The translations under genes were made by a program, and so were the position numbers. From Rickettsia endosymbiont of Ceutorhynchus obstrictus (GTDB lineage Bacteria > Pseudomonadota > Alphaproteobacteria > Rickettsiales > Rickettsiaceae), in NCBI RefSeq assembly GCF_964026565.1, contig NZ_OZ032162.1, forward strand, positions 1,488,001 to 1,552,000: a DNA stretch of 64,000 nt, in the 5' to 3' direction. The notes beneath the pieces are model-generated. The model was not told the origin of the DNA. It was given only the letters and a program-made list of their open reading frames with translations, and did no database searches. This document shows, in pieces, positions 38,342 through 47,995 of the stretch; position 1 is the first letter of the stretch, and the number at the start of each line of letters is the position of its first letter.

Positions 38342-40378
38342 TCATGCTATTTTCTCTCTTTCTTGCTTAGCCTGCACGCATTTCGCCATGGTAACCGAAG
38401 CCTTGCTAATTACGTCCGTCATATAATAATTAATCGGCGAATTAACTATCTCATCCTTCAACAACTTATCTTTAGAATTAAATTTTACAAATTTATTTTC
38501 TATAATTTTATTAATATTGGCAAATATCGGATATTCTGCTGCTAGCTTACTTCTTACTTCCTCTAAGTTATTTACGTTAAGTTCGATTTTTAGATGATCG
38601 GCTAAATTTTTAATAATTAGAAAATCTGCTTTAGCCTCGCCTACCGGTTGTACTGCTTGATTTGATATTTGCGGTCGACCTTCTAAATTGACGTAAATAC
38701 CGCTTTTTTCAGTATAAGTACAGCCAGGGAAAATCACATCGGCATTTGTTGCGCCTAAATCTCCGTGATGACCGTGATACACAATAAAAGCTGATTTTAG
38801 TTTATCAAAATCAATTTCATCGGCTCCGAGCAGATAAACTAATTTTATTTGTTCTTGTTCTGCTTTAGCTAAAATTTCGTTACTAGTAACAGAGTTAAAA
38901 CCGATATCAAACCCACCGACTATAGAGGCATGGTTATGAAGTATATTAAAACCGTTCCAATCTTCTCGTACAATATTATATTTATCGGTAATTTTATGTA
39001 TAAGCGATAAAATAGCATAGCCGTCACTTCTTGAATATACCCCGTCGCCGATAATAATCATCGGATATTTTGCTTGGCTTAAATCTTTTGCAAATTCGTG
39101 GCTGCCATCGGCTAAATCTTTAATTATTTCTACGCTACTTCCTAGTTCCTGCACTTTATATGTTTGATCATGCCCCCCGCCGATCCTTGCAACTTTTAAT
39201 GCACCTGATCGTTGCCGTTTACCGATACGACTATTTAATACCGGTGCTACCTGTCTTGGATTTGCACCTATTAATAAACATAAATCGCCTTTTTCTATAC
39301 CGACTATGCTAGTGTTAAATAGATAATTCCCCCTACTTGAAGTGTCAATTTTATAATCAAACTGATTAACGTCGAAATTATTACAACCGATTTTTTGCAA
39401 TAAAATTTTTAGAGTAAACATTGATTCCACACAAGCAAGAGGTCCGGCTATCGCGGCTATTTGATTTCCTTGCAGCGATGTTATTTTATCGGCTACGATC
39501 TTTAAAGCATCAAGCCAACTTGCTTCAATTAATTTGCCGTTTTTTCTGATATACGGACGATCTAAACGCTGATATTTTAAGCCGTCATAACTAAAGCGAA
39601 TCTTATCCGAAATCCATTCTTCGTTAATTTCTTCATTGATTCGCGGTAATATCCTCATTACCTCGTTGTCTCTGCTATCAATACGGATGTTAGTACCTTC
39701 CGCATCAGATATCCCTATACCGTCGGTGTGTTTTAACTCCCAGCTACGAGCTTTAAAGGCATATGGCTTAGAGTTTAAAGCACCGACCGGACAGATATCG
39801 ATCATATTACCGGAAATTTCAGAATCTAAACTTCGCTCTAAATACGAGGTTACCTCCATATGCTCACCTCTATATATAGCACCCATTTCCTCTATTCCGG
39901 CTATATCGTTGGCAAATCTAATGCATCTAGTGCATTGTATGCATCTAGTCATTGCCGTTTTAATGAGCGGCCCCGTATATTTATCTTTAACGGTTCTTTT
40001 ATTTTCATGGAATTTGTTACTAGCTTTGCCGTATTTAAAAGCCTGATCCTGCAAATCACACTCTCCGCCTTGGTCACAAATAGGACAATCTAAAGGGTGA
40101 TTGATCAATAAAAACTCCATCACCCCTTCGCGTGCTTTCTTAACCATAGGCGTATCGGTATGAATTACCATATCGTTACCTGCCGGCATGGCACATGAAG
40201 CGATGGGCTTCGGCGATTTATCCATCTCGACCAAACACATACGGCAATTACCGGCAATTTTCAGCCTCTCATGATAACAAAAATGCGGGATTTCTATACC
40301 GGCTTTTGTACATGCCTGAAAAACTGTACTACCTTCTGTTACCTCCACCTCCTGCCCGTTTACGGTAAGTTTTATCAT
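38342..40378 (-). CDS. nuoG: NADH-quinone oxidoreductase subunit G
   Basis: This 678-residue iron-sulfur subunit has a 2Fe-2S ferredoxin domain at ~1-80 (FCYHERLKIAGNCRMCLVEM). HPLDCPICDQGGECDLQ and TRCIQCTRCIRF follow, then DICPVGAL. A molybdopterin-oxidoreductase-like domain runs from ~220 to the end and has no cofactor role here. It is the first nuo gene on this strand in the window, upstream of nuoH. Confidence 0.98.
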   Translation of the reverse strand: MIKLTVNGQEVEVTEGSTVFQACTKAGIEIPHFCYHERLKIAGNCRMCLVEMDKSPKPIASCAMPAGNDMVIHTDTPMVKKAREGVMEFLLINHPLDCPICDQGGECDLQDQAFKYGKASNKFHENKRTVKDKYTGPLIKTAMTRCIQCTRCIRFANDIAGIEEMGAIYRGEHMEVTSYLERSLDSEISGNMIDICPVGALNSKPYAFKARSWELKHTDGIGISDAEGTNIRIDSRDNEVMRILPRINEEINEEWISDKIRFSYDGLKYQRLDRPYIRKNGKLIEASWLDALKIVADKITSLQGNQIAAIAGPLACVESMFTLKILLQKIGCNNFDVNQFDYKIDTSSRGNYLFNTSIVGIEKGDLCLLIGANPRQVAPVLNSRIGKRQRSGALKVARIGGGHDQTYKVQELGSSVEIIKDLADGSHEFAKDLSQAKYPMIIIGDGVYSRSDGYAILSLIHKITDKYNIVREDWNGFNILHNHASIVGGFDIGFNSVTSNEILAKAEQEQIKLVYLLGADEIDFDKLKSAFIVYHGHHGDLGATNADVIFPGCTYTEKSGIYVNLEGRPQISNQAVQPVGEAKADFLIIKNLADHLKIELNVNNLEEVRSKLAAEYPIFANINKIIENKFVKFNSKDKLLKDEIVNSPINYYMTDVISKASVTMAKCVQAKQEREKIA

Positions 40379-40434
40379 TCTTTATACTATTAATCTTATA
40401 CTAATTTTAGAGGTCATTCATGCACCCCTTTATG

Positions 40435-40730
40435 TCATTCCTAGCTGCGGCGGGCGTTGTTGCATGGCTACCGGAATCGTCATTGCGAGGAGGCATTTAT
40501 GCCGACGCGGCAATCCAGGCTTTTTTTGTCATGCTGAACAAGTTTTGCGCATCTTTTTAGTAGATCATGAAATAAATTCAGGATGACTATAAGTATTTTC
40601 TAGATTCCCGCTTTCGCAGGAATGACATCGGAAATTTGAGCCATGCAACAACGCCTGTCCCTCCTCGCAATGACGTTTAGGGTATCCACGCAGGCAATGC
40701 CCGCCGCAGCTAGGAATGACATCTCGCCTC
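40435..40730. repeat. Nested palindromic repeats upstream of nuoG
   Basis: The outermost pair is cattcctagctgcggcggg / cccgccgcagctaggaatg. Nested inside are 'gcgttgttgcatggctac', 'cattgcgaggaggcatttat', tgctgaacaag and gatcatgaaat modules. No gene is seen in 40379-40732. Confidence 0.7.
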
Positions 40731-40732
40731 AA

Positions 40733-41089
40733 TTATTTAATCCAAAACGTCTCAGGATTCGGATGCGCTTGATCGTTTAATAAATATTTAAAACCGACGG
40801 CAATGCGCAGCAAAAACCAAATAGATACGGCAATATATAACACTAATCCGATATAAATTATCATAGTAATTGTTGATATGACATAGCCGATAAATGCAAG
40901 CCAAAAAGTACGAAATAAAAATATATAATGACTTGATAAAAATCTATCGCTAACATCTTTATTAACATAGGCAAAAAATGCACCGACTACCGGTAATAAA
41001 GGAGCAACGATCCCACATAAATATAAGATATATAATATAATTAAGTTTTTCTTACCCGCTTGGGTGTATTCTTTTATTTGTTTATCCAT
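40733..41089 (-). CDS. Conserved small membrane protein (DUF4870/Tic20-like)
   Basis: 118 residues with about three membrane segments (residues ~17-42, ~57-75 and ~78-100). IVAPLLPVVGAFFAYVNKD and SHYIFLFRTFWLAFIGY resemble small DUF4870-type proteins, which have no set function. Upstream of nuoG on the same strand but separated by repeats. Confidence 0.65.
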   Translation of the reverse strand: MDKQIKEYTQAGKKNLIILYILYLCGIVAPLLPVVGAFFAYVNKDVSDRFLSSHYIFLFRTFWLAFIGYVISTITMIIYIGLVLYIAVSIWFLLRIAVGFKYLLNDQAHPNPETFWIK

Positions 41090-41129
41090 AATACTACTCG
41101 TAAATGAAAAGTTGGGTTGTTTTTCTGTT

Positions 41130-41410
41130 TTTTAGGCTTTGTTGCATGGCTCTAAAAAAGTGCCGTATGTCATTCTAGCTAAAAGCGGGAATCTAGAAAA
41201 ATTATAGTCATCCTGAATTTATTTCAGTATCTGTTGAATTAGATGCTGAAACAAGTTCAGCATGACAAAAGAAAAGTCTGGACTCCCGCCTTTAGCTAGA
41301 ATGACATCGAAAATTCGAGTCATGCAACAACGCCCCGTTTTCACGGGAATGACATCGAACACGCTTTAACTTATCCACACAACAATACCGGTCAAGCCAC
41401 GGGGTGACAA
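41130..41410. repeat. Palindromic composite between acnA and the small membrane protein
   Basis: 'ggctttgttgcatggctc' and 'gagtcatgcaacaacgcc' outer arms, 'cattctagctaaaagcggg' / 'cccgcctttagctagaatg' arms, and both inner hairpins (gatgctgaaacaagttcagc). No gene is seen. Confidence 0.65.
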
Positions 41411-41420
41411 TATAACAACG

Positions 41421-44084
41421 TCAAACCGCATTCTTTAAATTCTGCACTACTAAATGCATTATACTACCGTGTTTTATATAATTTATCTCATTATCCGTAA
41501 ATATTTGCAATATTAAATCACAAGTTTCTACCTTACCGCTTTGTTTTTTTATCACACATTTAAGTTTTTGATAAGGTTTTATTTGATCATTTAATCCTTC
41601 AATATTAACAAATTCCGATCCATCGAGCTGCAAGTCTTTTCTAGTCATACCATTTGTAAAAATAAGCGGTAAGACTCCCATTCCTACCAAATTCGATCGA
41701 TGAATTCTTTCAAAGCTTTCGGCAATCACGGCTTTCACGCCCAGCAGCTGCGGTCCTTTTGCCGCCCAATCTCTTGACGAACCGCTACCATACTCTTTTC
41801 CGGCAAAAATTACTAACGGAATATTACGCGTTTTATAATTCATTGCCGCCTCGTAAATACTTACTTGCTGATTATTCAACTGATCTACAGTAACGCCTCC
41901 TTCAACTCCACCGCACATTTCGTTTTTTATACGAATATTGGCGAATGTCCCACGCATCATTACTTCATGATTACCGCGACGCGATCCGTAAGAATTGAAA
42001 TCTGCAATATCTATATTATGGTCCGTTAAATATTTAGCCGCAGGGCTTGATTTGCTGATATTTCCTGCCGGTGAAATATGATCGGTAGTAATAAAATCAC
42101 CGAAAATAGCAAGTATTCGCGCCGATATTATGTTCTGCACTCCTTCTAGCTTATTTTCAAAATAAGGCGGGTTTTTTATATAAGTACTATCTTTACGCCA
42201 ATTATAAGTAGCCGTGTTGCTAATTTTCAGCTCTTGCCATTCTTTAGTCCCCATAAATATATCAGAATATTTATCTATAAACATAGAAGATTTAATTGAG
42301 CTTTCAATTACCCGGTTTATTTCTTGTTTTGTCGGCCAAATATCCTTTAAATAAATATCTTTTCCTTTATCATTTTGCCCTATGGGCTGATTAGTAAGGT
42401 CGACATTAATAGTACCGGCTAATGCATATGCTACAACCAATAAGGGAGATGCAAGATAACTGGCTCTAGTAGAAGGGTTTATTCTACCCTCAAAATTTCT
42501 ATTACCGGAGAGAACCGAGGCAACAACCAGCTGATTTTTATTAATAACTTCTTCTATTTCCGGCATAAGCGGTCCCGAATTACCTATACAGGTAGTGCAG
42601 CCGTAACCCACTAACTCAAACCCTAATTTATTCAGATATTCATCAAGACCGCTAGCTTTGAGATATTCCGTTACTACTTTTGAACCCGGAGCAAAAGAGG
42701 TTTTTACCCACGGTTTTGTAACCAGCCCCAGCTCAAGCGCTTTTTTCGCAAGCAATCCGGCTCCTATCATCACATCAGGATTTGAGGTATTAGTACAGCT
42801 AGTAATCGCCGCAATTACTACGTCACCGTTTCCAAGCTTATAGCCTTTATTATTAACCGAATATTTTTTATCGATATCTGCTTCATTTAAAGCAAGAGAG
42901 GGCAATGCCTGTTTGAAGCTATTTGCCGTATCTTCTAAATTAACTCTATCATGCGGACGCTTCGGTCCCGCTAAAGAAGAAGTTACTTGATTTAAATTTA
43001 GTTCTAAAATATCGGTATATTCCGGCGCATCGTCATGGCTATACCATAAATTTTGTGCTTTAGCATATTGTTTTACTAATTTAATATGTGAGGAAGGTCT
43101 ACCGGTTAGCTCCAAATATTTTATAGTTTCGTTATCGATCGGGAAAAAACCGCAAGTAGCACCGTATTCAGGCGCCATATTAGCAATAGTTGCTCTATCG
43201 GCAAGCGACAGAGATTCAAGTCCCTCCCCGTAAAACTCAACAAATTTTCCGACAACTTTTTTCTTCCTAAGCAACTCGGTCACCGTTAAAACAAGGTCGG
43301 TAGCAGTAGCCGTACCGCTTAAAGTACCGCTTAATTTAACACCTATTACTTCCGGTAAAATCATAGACAAAGATTGCCCCAGCATTGCCGCTTCCGCTTC
43401 AATTCCACCGACTCCCCAACCCAGCACGGCAAGACCGTTAACCATCGGGGTATTGCTATCCGTGCCGACTAATGTGTCGGGATAAGCGATATTTACACCG
43501 TTTTCTTCTTTTGCCCATATTACTTTTGCGAGATACTCTAAATTTACTTGGTGACAAATTCCGGTACCTGGAGGTACTACTCTAAAATTATTAAATGCTT
43601 GCTGCCCCCATTTTAAAAATTCATAACGCTCTAAATTACGCTTCATCTCCATTTGTACATTTTTATTAAATGAATCTTTAGAACCGTAATAATCAACACT
43701 TACCGAGTGATCTATAACAAGATCTACCGGAATAAGCGGGTTAATCTTTATAGGGTCTCCGCCTAGTTTTTGCATAGCATCCCGCATGGCAGCCAAATCA
43801 ACGATGGCCGGCACGCCGGTAAAATCTTGCATTAAAACCCTTGTCGGCATAAAAGCTATTTCTGCCGTTGATTTTTTATTTATCAACCATTCTTTAAAAA
43901 CAAGCAGATTTTGCTCGCGTCCTCCTGTACGCAATATATTTTCAAATAACACCCTTAAACTAAAAGGAAGCTTCTTAAGAGGAAGATTAATGTCGCTTGC
44001 AGCTTTATTGATATCAAATATTTTATATGAAATGCCGTTTACTGATAATTCCTTAATATATTTTGAATTATTGACTTTAGTCAT
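41421..44084 (-). CDS. acnA: Aconitate hydratase A
   Basis: This 887-residue TCA-cycle enzyme interconverts citrate and isocitrate. The 4Fe-4S ligands are in SCTNTSNPDVMIGAG and GYGCTTCIGNSGPL. RVLMQDFTGVPAIVDLAAMR, PDTLVGTDSNTPMVNGL and the C-terminal swivel SYGSRRGNHEVMMRG and GKEYGSGSSRDWAAKG are all present, with the SRDWAAKG active-site loop intact. Divergent from the toxin-antitoxin pair (155-bp gap). Confidence 0.98.
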   Translation of the reverse strand: MTKVNNSKYIKELSVNGISYKIFDINKAASDINLPLKKLPFSLRVLFENILRTGGREQNLLVFKEWLINKKSTAEIAFMPTRVLMQDFTGVPAIVDLAAMRDAMQKLGGDPIKINPLIPVDLVIDHSVSVDYYGSKDSFNKNVQMEMKRNLERYEFLKWGQQAFNNFRVVPPGTGICHQVNLEYLAKVIWAKEENGVNIAYPDTLVGTDSNTPMVNGLAVLGWGVGGIEAEAAMLGQSLSMILPEVIGVKLSGTLSGTATATDLVLTVTELLRKKKVVGKFVEFYGEGLESLSLADRATIANMAPEYGATCGFFPIDNETIKYLELTGRPSSHIKLVKQYAKAQNLWYSHDDAPEYTDILELNLNQVTSSLAGPKRPHDRVNLEDTANSFKQALPSLALNEADIDKKYSVNNKGYKLGNGDVVIAAITSCTNTSNPDVMIGAGLLAKKALELGLVTKPWVKTSFAPGSKVVTEYLKASGLDEYLNKLGFELVGYGCTTCIGNSGPLMPEIEEVINKNQLVVASVLSGNRNFEGRINPSTRASYLASPLLVVAYALAGTINVDLTNQPIGQNDKGKDIYLKDIWPTKQEINRVIESSIKSSMFIDKYSDIFMGTKEWQELKISNTATYNWRKDSTYIKNPPYFENKLEGVQNIISARILAIFGDFITTDHISPAGNISKSSPAAKYLTDHNIDIADFNSYGSRRGNHEVMMRGTFANIRIKNEMCGGVEGGVTVDQLNNQQVSIYEAAMNYKTRNIPLVIFAGKEYGSGSSRDWAAKGPQLLGVKAVIAESFERIHRSNLVGMGVLPLIFTNGMTRKDLQLDGSEFVNIEGLNDQIKPYQKLKCVIKKQSGKVETCDLILQIFTDNEINYIKHGSIMHLVVQNLKNAV

Positions 44085-44185
44085 CTTGCCCTCGAATTAA
44101 ATCACTTTAATTAGCTTACTTGAAAAAACGAATATTTTAAATGATTTAATTTGTTTAACCCCAAATTTACTAATTTTATTTTTCC

Positions 44186-44231
44186 TTGTATTAATGTTAT
44201 TAGTTGTTGTATAATAATCAATAACATTAAT
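44186..44231 (+). promoter_or_regulatory. Promoter with 12-bp inverted-repeat operator for the MazF-type pair
   Basis: ATTAATGTTATT (44190-44201) and AATAACATTAAT (44220-44231) are perfect inverted repeats. They bracket TATAAT (44210-44215), which pairs with TTGTAT (44186-44191) at an 18-bp spacing. A protein bound here would block the promoter, as expected for antitoxin autorepression. Confidence 0.65.
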
Positions 44232-44239
44232 TTTAAATT

Positions 44240-44476
44240 ATGAGTAATATTATGAGAACACTTAGTATTAGCTTGCAAGAAACTTTATATGATCAATTAA
44301 AACACTCCGTCCCTTCTAAAAAAATTAGTAAATTCGTAAGTCTAGCTATTACTAAAGCATTAGAAAAAGACGAGCAAATCCTTATAGAAGATTATACAAA
44401 AGCAGAACAAGATGAAGAACGCCAAAAACTTTTAACTGAATGGGATGCTATAGTAGATGATTTTGATCCGAAATAA
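44240..44476 (+). CDS. Antitoxin of a MazEF/PemIK-type pair
   Basis: 78 residues: MRTLSISLQETLYDQLK and KKISKFVSLAITKAL suggest a ribbon-helix-helix DNA-binding N-terminus. The acidic tail EQDEERQKLLTEWDAIVDDF probably masks the toxin. An ATG at 44252 (MRTLSIS) is an equally possible start. The stop overlaps the toxin start by 20 bp, and the operator upstream supports autoregulation. Confidence 0.8.
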   Translation: MSNIMRTLSISLQETLYDQLKHSVPSKKISKFVSLAITKALEKDEQILIEDYTKAEQDEERQKLLTEWDAIVDDFDPK

Positions 44477-44804
44477 AGAAGTTAATAGAGGCGATGTTTA
44501 TTGGGTAACTCTTGATCCGACTATTGGTACTGAAATTAATAAAACAAGACCGGCAATAGTTATCTCTAATAACACTCAAAACAAGATATCAAGTAGAATA
44601 GTAGTTATTCCTATCACTTCAAATACCAATAATCTTTATCATTTTGAAGCAAAAATAACAATAAATAATAAAGAAGCAAAAGCATTAACTGATCAAATTA
44701 GGACTATAGATAAAATTAGACTAGGTAGCTTTATTGCTAGATTAAATAGAGCTGAGATTATAGAAGTTGAAAAAGCTCTTAGAATTGCCTTAAGTTTAAG
44801 CTAA
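44457..44804 (+). CDS. MazF/PemK-type mRNA interferase toxin
   Basis: 115 residues: VNRGDVYWVTLDPTIGTEIN, KTRPAIVISNN, SSRIVVIPITSN and LTDQIRTIDKIRL cover the whole MazF barrel, with the conserved 'G.v..v.l.P..G.E..k.RP.vvis' core. Family members cut mRNA at short motifs. The toxin appears complete. It overlaps its antitoxin by 20 bp. Downstream, ccmA starts after 24 bp on the same strand, so some read-through is likely. Confidence 0.9.
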   Translation: MILIRNKEVNRGDVYWVTLDPTIGTEINKTRPAIVISNNTQNKISSRIVVIPITSNTNNLYHFEAKITINNKEAKALTDQIRTIDKIRLGSFIARLNRAEIIEVEKALRIALSLS

Positions 44805-44828
44805 ACCATATAATTCATAAATATATTA

Positions 44829-45446
44829 ATGCTCTCATTTCATCAGCTAATATTTAATATAGAGCAAAGAAATTTGTTCAATTTGAGCATTACCTTTTTA
44901 CCCTCTTCTATTATTTGCGTGCAAGGAGCAAACGGCTCCGGAAAAACTTCTCTTCTTAAAATGATTGCAAATATTATGCAGCCGACTAACGGGAATATTT
45001 ATTATAAGAATGTAAATTGCAGCCTTATAGAAAAACCTTACTGCAACTATATAGGTCATAATTTAGGTTTAAAAGCTGAAATGACTGTTTTTGATAATCT
45101 TAAATTTTGGTCGGAAATTTATAACTCACCTGAAACACTTGAGGCAGCAATACATTATTTTAAATTATATGAGTTGTTAAATGAGAAATGCTATAAACTC
45201 TCTAAAGGCATGCAGAAGACAGTGGCGTTAGCAAGGCTTATTGCTTGTCAATCGGATTTATGGTTATTGGATGAAGTAGAGACTCACTTAAGCAAAGAGA
45301 ACCGAGATTTATTAAATAATTTGATTGTTATGAAAGCAAATAGCGGCGGGATCATTCTTTTAACGTCACACACGGAAACGACAATTAAATCTGCACAAAT
45401 ATTGAATCTTGAAGAATATAATGCTTATTGTCACCCCGTGGCCTGA
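44829..45446 (+). CDS. ccmA: Heme exporter ATP-binding protein CcmA
   Basis: This 205-residue ABC ATPase has Walker A GANGSGKTSLLK, the signature LSKGMQKTVALARL and Walker B LWLLDE, followed by the H-loop LLTSHT. The short length and NYIGHNLGLKAEMTVFDNL match CcmA, which drives heme or CcmE-related release during cytochrome c maturation with CcmB. No ccmB is adjacent. The last five residues (CHPVA) come from the palindromic repeat that begins at the stop codon. Confidence 0.9.
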   Translation: MLSFHQLIFNIEQRNLFNLSITFLPSSIICVQGANGSGKTSLLKMIANIMQPTNGNIYYKNVNCSLIEKPYCNYIGHNLGLKAEMTVFDNLKFWSEIYNSPETLEAAIHYFKLYELLNEKCYKLSKGMQKTVALARLIACQSDLWLLDEVETHLSKENRDLLNNLIVMKANSGGIILLTSHTETTIKSAQILNLEEYNAYCHPVA

Positions 45447-45744
45447 ACAAGCGTTGTTGGTGTCATTCCCGCGTAGGCGGGAATCCATTCTTGTCATGCT
45501 GAACTTGTTTCAGCATCTCTTGTAGTATATCCTGAAATAAATTCAGGATGACTTAAAAGTATTTTTTCTAGATTCCCGCCTTTAGCTAGAATGACATACA
45601 GCACTTTTCTAGAGCCATGCAACAAAACCAATAGATGCTGAAACAAGTTCAGCATGACAAGGTGAGAAAGTCTGGATTCCCGCTTTTGCGGGAATGACAT
45701 AGAACATGCTTTAACCTATCCACACAATAACACCTTAGCTATTA
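45447..45744. repeat. Palindromic composite between ccmA and the phasin gene
   Basis: cattcccgcgtaggcggg arm, tgctgaacttgtttcagca, 'cctgaaataaattcagg', 'cccgcctttagctagaatg', then a second half unit ending cccgcttttgcgggaatg. No gene is seen. Confidence 0.65.
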
Positions 45745-46188
45745 TTATTTTTTCTTTTGCACATTTTCAGCTGCATGATGTACATTCTCGGCAACATTTT
45801 TATTTACGGCTTCTAATATTTTTGCAGAAGATTCATAAGCAATATTTGCTAGTTCTTTTGCATTATTTATAGATGTTTCATAAACTGATTTTAAACATTG
45901 TTGATGACAATCCGCTGCTTGTTTAATATCTCCGGAATTCATTGCTTCTTTAGTAGAATTCACAATATTATTAACGTTACTTTGTAAAATCTCGGAATTT
46001 TTTTTAATTAGCGTCTGCATGCTTTCAATAGCTATTTGGTTGGTCGTCGTAAAAATATTCATAGCTCTTTGTATAGTCCCTGTAACAGACGAAAGATCGA
46101 CATTAGGTATATTTTTTATGGAACTCATATAAGCCTCCGGATTCATATAAGATTTCATCATATCCAAAAATTGTGTATTATTTAACAT
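45745..46188 (-). CDS. Phasin family protein
   Basis: This 147-residue, almost entirely helical protein has the heptad-like pattern of phasins: FTTTNQIAIESMQTLIKKNS, VNNIVNSTKEAMN and SINNAKELANIAYESSAKI, ending in a lysine tail. Phasins coat polyhydroxybutyrate granules, and many alphaproteobacteria including rickettsiae encode them. Whether granules are made here cannot be told from this window. GGAGAAAGG-like ribosome site precedes the ATG (aggagaaaggcaATG on the reverse strand). Confidence 0.75.
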   Translation of the reverse strand: MLNNTQFLDMMKSYMNPEAYMSSIKNIPNVDLSSVTGTIQRAMNIFTTTNQIAIESMQTLIKKNSEILQSNVNNIVNSTKEAMNSGDIKQAADCHQQCLKSVYETSINNAKELANIAYESSAKILEAVNKNVAENVHHAAENVQKKK

Positions 46189-46417
46189 TGCCTTTCTCCT
46201 AAAAATATTGTTTTACTTTATACATAAGTATTAATAAAGAATTTTAGCCTACAAGATTTACGTTAAGCAAACGTAAACCGTATAAATTTATGCTAACATT
46301 TATAAAAATACGAGTCAATAACAGTTAGACTTTTATTAGACATAAAAATTTATAATTTAGTAAAATTTATTATTTTATGTTAAAATGGTAAATTACCAAA
46401 TTATTGAAGATTTAATA

Positions 46418-47359
46418 ATGCTACTGGATATTCAAACTAAAGAGCTAATAGACAAATGGCAGAAATATCTTAAATTACAAAAAAATTATTCTGATCATAC
46501 TATAATTGCCTATAATAACGACCTTAAACACTTTCTTGAATTTATGAATTACTATAATTCGGAATTAGTAACTATTAATCATATACAAGAGACAGATATA
46601 AGGTTTATACGAAGTTGGTTATCAAAAAGGCAGTGTGATAATTTTGTCGTTTCTTCTATTGCTAGGGGCTTATCTGCCGTAAAAAATTTTTATAAATTTT
46701 TAGAAAAGACAATTCATATAAATTGTCATATTATTTTTTCCGTTAAAAATCCTAAAAAAAATAAATTATTACCTAAAGCTTTATCACAAGACGATACTAT
46801 TATATCACTTGAACATATTAATGAATTTACTAATATTGAGTGGTTGGAACTTAGAAATAAGGCACTTCTTATTCTTATTTATGCTTCAGGTTTAAGAATT
46901 TCCGAAGCATTATCTATTACTAAAATTCACCTGCAAAATTTAGATTTTATTAAGATAGTAGGCAAAGGCAATAAAGAAAGAGTTATTCCATGGTTACCCA
47001 TGGTTCGCAGCTTAATTGAAGAATATTTAAAATTATTACCTTATGAGTTACATGATCAGGAATCAATATTTAGAGGAAAACAAGGCAAAAAATTGCAACC
47101 TCCTGTTTTTAATCGCGAACTTATTAAATTGAGACGTTTTTACGGTCTACCGGAATATTTAACGGCGCACTCATTTAGACACAGCTTTGCGTCTCATTTA
47201 CTTGAAAACGGCGCTGATTTGCGCTCTATTCAAGAATTGTTGGGACATAAAAGCTTATCTACTACCCAAAGTTATACTAAAACGAATATTAAGCATTTAG
47301 AAGCGGTATATAACGTTTCCCATCCTATTAAAAAAGAAAAATATCTTAAATTAACATAA
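46418..47359 (+). CDS. Tyrosine site-specific recombinase (XerC/XerD type)
   Basis: About 313 residues. The SAM-like N-terminus YLKLQKNYSDHTIIAYNNDL precedes a catalytic domain with all key residues: R in YASGLRISEAL, K in GKGNKERVIPW, H..R in HSFRHSFASHLL, H in LGHKSLST and Y in TQSYTK. It resolves chromosome dimers at dif with its partner. It is probably xerC but XerC and XerD are hard to separate by eye. The ATG at 46418 aligns better with relatives than the one at 46385. Confidence 0.93.
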   Translation: MLLDIQTKELIDKWQKYLKLQKNYSDHTIIAYNNDLKHFLEFMNYYNSELVTINHIQETDIRFIRSWLSKRQCDNFVVSSIARGLSAVKNFYKFLEKTIHINCHIIFSVKNPKKNKLLPKALSQDDTIISLEHINEFTNIEWLELRNKALLILIYASGLRISEALSITKIHLQNLDFIKIVGKGNKERVIPWLPMVRSLIEEYLKLLPYELHDQESIFRGKQGKKLQPPVFNRELIKLRRFYGLPEYLTAHSFRHSFASHLLENGADLRSIQELLGHKSLSTTQSYTKTNIKHLEAVYNVSHPIKKEKYLKLT

Positions 47360-47424
47360 ACTTCTTGCTTTAATTTTAAGTTATCCATTATATTATTTTA
47401 AAGTTTTAGTATCGAGAAATTAAT

Positions 47425-47853
47425 ATGCCTAAACTTATATTACCATCAGGTTACACCCCTTCTAAAGAAGAGGAATATATGAACCCTTTGCAACTAGAAT
47501 ATTTTAGACAAAAACTTTTAGAGTGGAAAGATTCGTTATTAGGTGAATCACGAGAAACTTTAAACCATCTTAAAGAAGAAAATTGGAACGAACCCGATTT
47601 TAACGATCGAGCTTCGATTGAAACAGATACGGCTTTTGAACTTCGCACAAGAGACAGATATCGAAAATTACTTGATAAAATAGAAGACGCTTTATTACGT
47701 ATAGAAAATAAAGACTACGGTTATTGTGAAGAAACAGGTGAGCCGATCGGCATAAAACGACTACAAGCACGACCTGTTGCCACATTGTGCATTGAAGCAC
47801 AAGAACGGCACGAAAATTATGAAAAAAATCATCTAGACGAACCGACTCGTTAG
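47425..47853 (+). CDS. dksA: RNA polymerase-binding transcription factor DksA
   Basis: 142 residues. A coiled-coil FRQKLLEWKDSLLGESR is followed by the tip DFNDRASIETDTAFELR, carrying the D..DxA segment that acts in the secondary channel. The zinc finger is reduced: EETGEPIGIKRLQARP keeps one Cys before it (YCEE) and one after (LCIEAQER), while the other two ligand positions are T and A. Modulates transcription with ppGpp. Follows the recombinase by 65 bp. Confidence 0.95.
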   Translation: MPKLILPSGYTPSKEEEYMNPLQLEYFRQKLLEWKDSLLGESRETLNHLKEENWNEPDFNDRASIETDTAFELRTRDRYRKLLDKIEDALLRIENKDYGYCEETGEPIGIKRLQARPVATLCIEAQERHENYEKNHLDEPTR

Positions 47854-47995
47854 TTTGTTATTGCGAGAAACGACATTGTTACGTAGATGGGAATAATATC
47901 CGAAATCATCATTGCGAGCGACTGGAGGCGTTGTTGCATGGCTAATAATTTCCGTATTATGGTTATTATAAGTACGGTGTCATACCGTGGCTTGA

